NCBI GenBank assembly: GCA_964620555.1
Contig: CAZUGZ010000063.1
Location: 1 to 7,325 of the forward strand
Direction of reading: 5' to 3'
From: JAPOQD01 sp964620555
GTDB taxonomy: Bacteria; Pseudomonadota; Gammaproteobacteria; Pseudomonadales; Halieaceae
DNA: 7,325 nt
The position numbers were made by a program, and so were the translations under genes. Below the pieces are notes generated by a model. That model made no database searches and had not been told where the DNA came from. It saw nothing but the letters and a program-made list of their open reading frames with translations. The number at the start of each line of letters is the position of its first letter. Within the stretch, counting starts at the first letter, position 1. This document shows positions 6,525-7,325 of the stretch, piece after piece.

Positions 6525-6528
6525 GTAT
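6515..6528. promoter_or_regulatory. Palindrome over the -10 box, likely BrnA operator
   Basis: TACAT-aca-ATGTA (6515-6527) is a perfect inverted repeat. The shifted ATACA-a-TGTAT (6518-6528) is also perfect. Both cover the -10 hexamer TACAAT. BrnA antitoxins carry a ribbon-helix-helix domain and are known to repress their own operon, so this symmetric AT-rich site in the promoter core is the natural operator. Binding here would exclude RNA polymerase. The assignment to BrnA is inferred from position and family knowledge. Confidence 0.6.
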
Positions 6529-6530
6529 TT

Positions 6531-6818
6531 ATGATTATGTTTAGCTGGGACCCAGCCAAAGCTCGATCCAATCTCAAGAAACATGGAGTCTCATTCGAGG
6601 AGGCCAGATCCGTTTTCTACGACGATTTCGCGATTCAGTTTTATGATGAAGAATCGCTCGATGAGGATCGATTTCTTCTTCTCGGTATGAGCAACGAGTC
6701 ACGAATTCTTGTGGTGGTTCATTGTGAACGAGGGGAGAAAGGAGAAGAGCTTAGAATCATTTCGGCACGAAAAGCCACAACCAGAGAACGCCAACACTAC
6801 CAGGGTGATTCACCATGA
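6531..6818 (+). CDS. brnT: BrnT-family ribonuclease toxin of a type II toxin-antitoxin system
   Basis: A 95-residue protein of the BrnT family, a RelE-fold toxin that cleaves RNA and arrests translation unless bound by BrnA. Family features are MFSWDPAKARSNLKKHGVSF (3-22, with the conserved W-D, N and HGV), the VFYDD strand (28-32), the GMSNESRILVVVH core (52-64), the RIISARKA motif (75-82) and the ER...Y tail (86-90). Length is typical. It overlaps brnA by ATGA. An alternative ATG at 6537 would remove two residues; neither start has a ribosome-binding site, since the promoter -10 box ends six bases before 6531. The gene is about half GC where sampled, lower than its neighbours, suggesting horizontal acquisition. 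Confidence 0.93.
   Translation: MIMFSWDPAKARSNLKKHGVSFEEARSVFYDDFAIQFYDEESLDEDRFLLLGMSNESRILVVVHCERGEKGEELRIISARKATTRERQHYQGDSP
6802..6808 (+). promoter_or_regulatory. Ribosome-binding site of brnA inside brnT
   Basis: AGGGTGA lies within the last codons of brnT and ends six bases before the brnA ATG at 6815. This gives brnA its own good initiation signal in addition to coupling through the ATGA overlap, while brnT has none. The arrangement would favour antitoxin over toxin synthesis. Confidence 0.7.
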
Positions 6819-7033
6819 AGAAAGAATATGATTTCTCAAAGATGAAGTCCCGAAAGAACCCTTACGCCTCTAAACTTAAAAGGCCGGTGACGATTCGCTT
6901 AAGCGAGGATGTCATTGAATACTTCAAGGAAATGGCAGAGGAATCCGGTGTTCCATATCAAAGCCTAATTAACCTCTATCTTCGAGACTGTGCAAATCAG
7001 CACCGAAAAGTGGATATTCAATGGGTTCCTTGA
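6815..7033 (+). CDS. brnA: BrnA-family antitoxin (CopG-like ribbon-helix-helix)
   Basis: A 72-residue antitoxin that neutralises BrnT and represses the shared promoter. The N-terminal YDFSKMK...NPYASKLK stretch (5-22) is typical of BrnA and is the toxin-facing half in this family. It is followed by the ribbon strand RPVTIRL (23-29) and the two helices SEDVIEYFKEMAEESG and YQSLINLYLRDCA, which form the ribbon-helix-helix dimer. The start ATG overlaps the brnT stop and has AGGGTGA six bases upstream. Length is slightly shorter than many BrnA proteins but both domains are complete, so the module looks functional. Gene order toxin-then-antitoxin is the usual one for BrnTA. Base composition is AT-rich toward the 3' end (24 G+C of 60 bases counted at 6961-7020). 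Confidence 0.93.
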   Translation: MKKEYDFSKMKSRKNPYASKLKRPVTIRLSEDVIEYFKEMAEESGVPYQSLINLYLRDCANQHRKVDIQWVP

Positions 7034-7059
7034 CACGCCGAGGGCGACGGATACTCCGC

Positions 7060-7073
7060 GCGGCCCTGGCCGC
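7060..7073. repeat. Short GC inverted repeat after brnA
   Basis: GCGGCC-ct-GGCCGC is perfectly symmetric and would form a five-pair stem with a four-base loop, 26 bases after the brnA stop. No T-run follows on either strand, so it is at best a weak pause site. Confidence 0.25.
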
Positions 7074-7098
7074 TGCAGGAAAACTGTAAAAGTTGGCG

Positions 7099-7120
7099 GT
7101 TACCGCAGCTATGCGGTCAC
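7099..7120 (-). terminator. Hairpin beyond the right-edge gene remnant, weak terminator candidate
   Basis: ACCGCA (7102-7107) and TGCGGT (7112-7117) pair perfectly around GCTA. Allowing one mismatch, the stem extends two more pairs at its base (about 7099-7120). Read on the minus strand it is followed within about ten bases by ACTTTT and then AGTTTTCC, so it could end transcription of the minus-strand gene entering from the right edge. The T-runs are short and displaced, so confidence is low. Confidence 0.3.
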
Positions 7121-7169
7121 TACCCCGACCACAACTACACAGCCTTATTCAGCCTGCAGACGATACTTA

Positions 7170-7325
7170 TCAGATCGATTCACCGTTGATTGAACGAAAT
7201 AACGTTGCCCTGGCCTCATTAAGGCGCTTGGCCGCTTCATTGTCGCTGACTTGCATCGCGATGTCATCCAGTGAGTGTGTCCGGCACTACTCCACCGGCT
7301 CCAGTTGCAGGTGCTGCAACCAATA
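7170..7325 (-). pseudogene. 3' end of a minus-strand gene with an in-frame stop, probably degraded
   Basis: From the right edge the minus strand reads YWLQHLQLEPVE then TAG (7289-7287). The same frame then stays open for 38 more codons to TGA (7172-7170), and that part looks like real protein: SLDDIAMQVSDNEAAKRL followed by NEARATLFRSINGESI. Two readings are possible. The gene may truly end at the TAG, or the TAG may have cut an older, longer C-terminus. The overall pattern (a WLQ helix, then SLDDIA, a D-N-E-A helix and LF-R near the end) reminds me of the C-terminal cytoplasmic tail of BatD/oxygen-tolerance proteins of the Bat operon, but the stretch is short and this identification is tentative. 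The 3' end also lacks the usual last residues of that family. Confidence 0.4.

Larger units (their letters stand above)
6429..6530. promoter_or_regulatory. Divergent control region between dat and brnT
   Basis: This region separates the minus-strand dat cluster from the plus-strand toxin-antitoxin genes. The right part holds the brnT promoter and palindrome (listed separately). The left part must contain the dat leader: an AT-rich AAATATTTTTCC patch lies on the minus strand (complement of 6471-6482), but I could not pair it with a good -35 box. The composition change from GC-rich to AT-rich occurs inside this region, so it probably includes the left junction of the inserted module. I see no terminal inverted repeats or target-site duplication. 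Confidence 0.45.

Noticed and set aside
6990..7193. Small plus-strand open frame overlapping the end of brnA
   Set aside because: It starts inside brnA in another frame without a ribosome-binding site, and its low-complexity Thr/Arg-rich product runs through the hairpin region.
7034..7240. Integron attC-like recombination site after the toxin-antitoxin pair
   Set aside because: Toxin-antitoxin genes are common integron cassettes and the region is rich in inverted repeats, but I could not find paired RYYYAAC and GTTRRRY core sites at suitable spacing.
1..7325. tRNA or rRNA genes, CRISPR arrays, insertion sequences, transposase genes
   Set aside because: Reading both strands I saw no cloverleaf-like tRNA core, no regularly spaced direct repeats, and no transposase or integrase motifs.

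Overview
The window looks like chromosomal DNA of a GC-rich Gammaproteobacterium. The protein families (DegS/Deg1-type periplasmic protease, fold-IV D-amino-acid transaminase, alanine racemase, DUF1499 membrane protein, a tandem acyl-CoA dehydrogenase pair) fit marine or aquatic lineages such as Cellvibrionales/Halieaceae-type bacteria. That placement is an inference from gene content and codon style, not from a marker gene.

Layout, left to right. (1) Positions 1-105 are non-coding and hold a dyad-symmetric, operator-like site at the left edge. (2) Positions 106-2431, minus strand, carry two consecutive acyl-CoA dehydrogenase genes one base apart. The upstream gene keeps the signature motif and a candidate catalytic Glu. 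The downstream gene keeps the FAD-contact motifs but lacks a Glu at both usual positions. Together they look like the two halves of a heteromeric enzyme. (3) Positions 2565-6428, minus strand, form a head-to-tail cluster: D-amino-acid transaminase (dat), alanine racemase (alr, 4-nt ATGA overlap), a 119-base gap with a strong hairpin and a perfect dyad, a DUF1499 membrane protein, and a periplasmic trypsin-like/PDZ protease 2 nt later. (4) Positions 6429-6530 are a divergent control region. (5) Positions 6531-7033, plus strand, hold a BrnT/BrnA type II toxin-antitoxin pair, clearly more AT-rich than its surroundings. It has a near-consensus sigma70 promoter whose -10 box lies inside a perfect palindrome. 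(6) Positions 7034-7325 are GC-rich again and hold small hairpins and the 3' end, probably degraded, of a minus-strand gene entering from the right edge.

How the genes work together. The dehydrogenases would catalyse an alpha,beta-desaturation of an acyl-CoA, possibly a bulky or branched one. Alr and Dat link L-Ala, D-Ala and D-Glu, the D-amino acids of peptidoglycan. The DUF1499 protein and the protease are predicted at the inner membrane and in the periplasm and are translationally coupled, but their substrate is unknown. BrnTA is an autonomous stress/stability module that was probably acquired horizontally.

I found no unmistakably new system. The most informative observations are the composite acyl-CoA dehydrogenase pair, the leaderless-looking brnT transcript next to a well-primed brnA, the in-frame stop in the right-edge gene remnant, and the unusual dat-alr and DUF1499-protease couplings.
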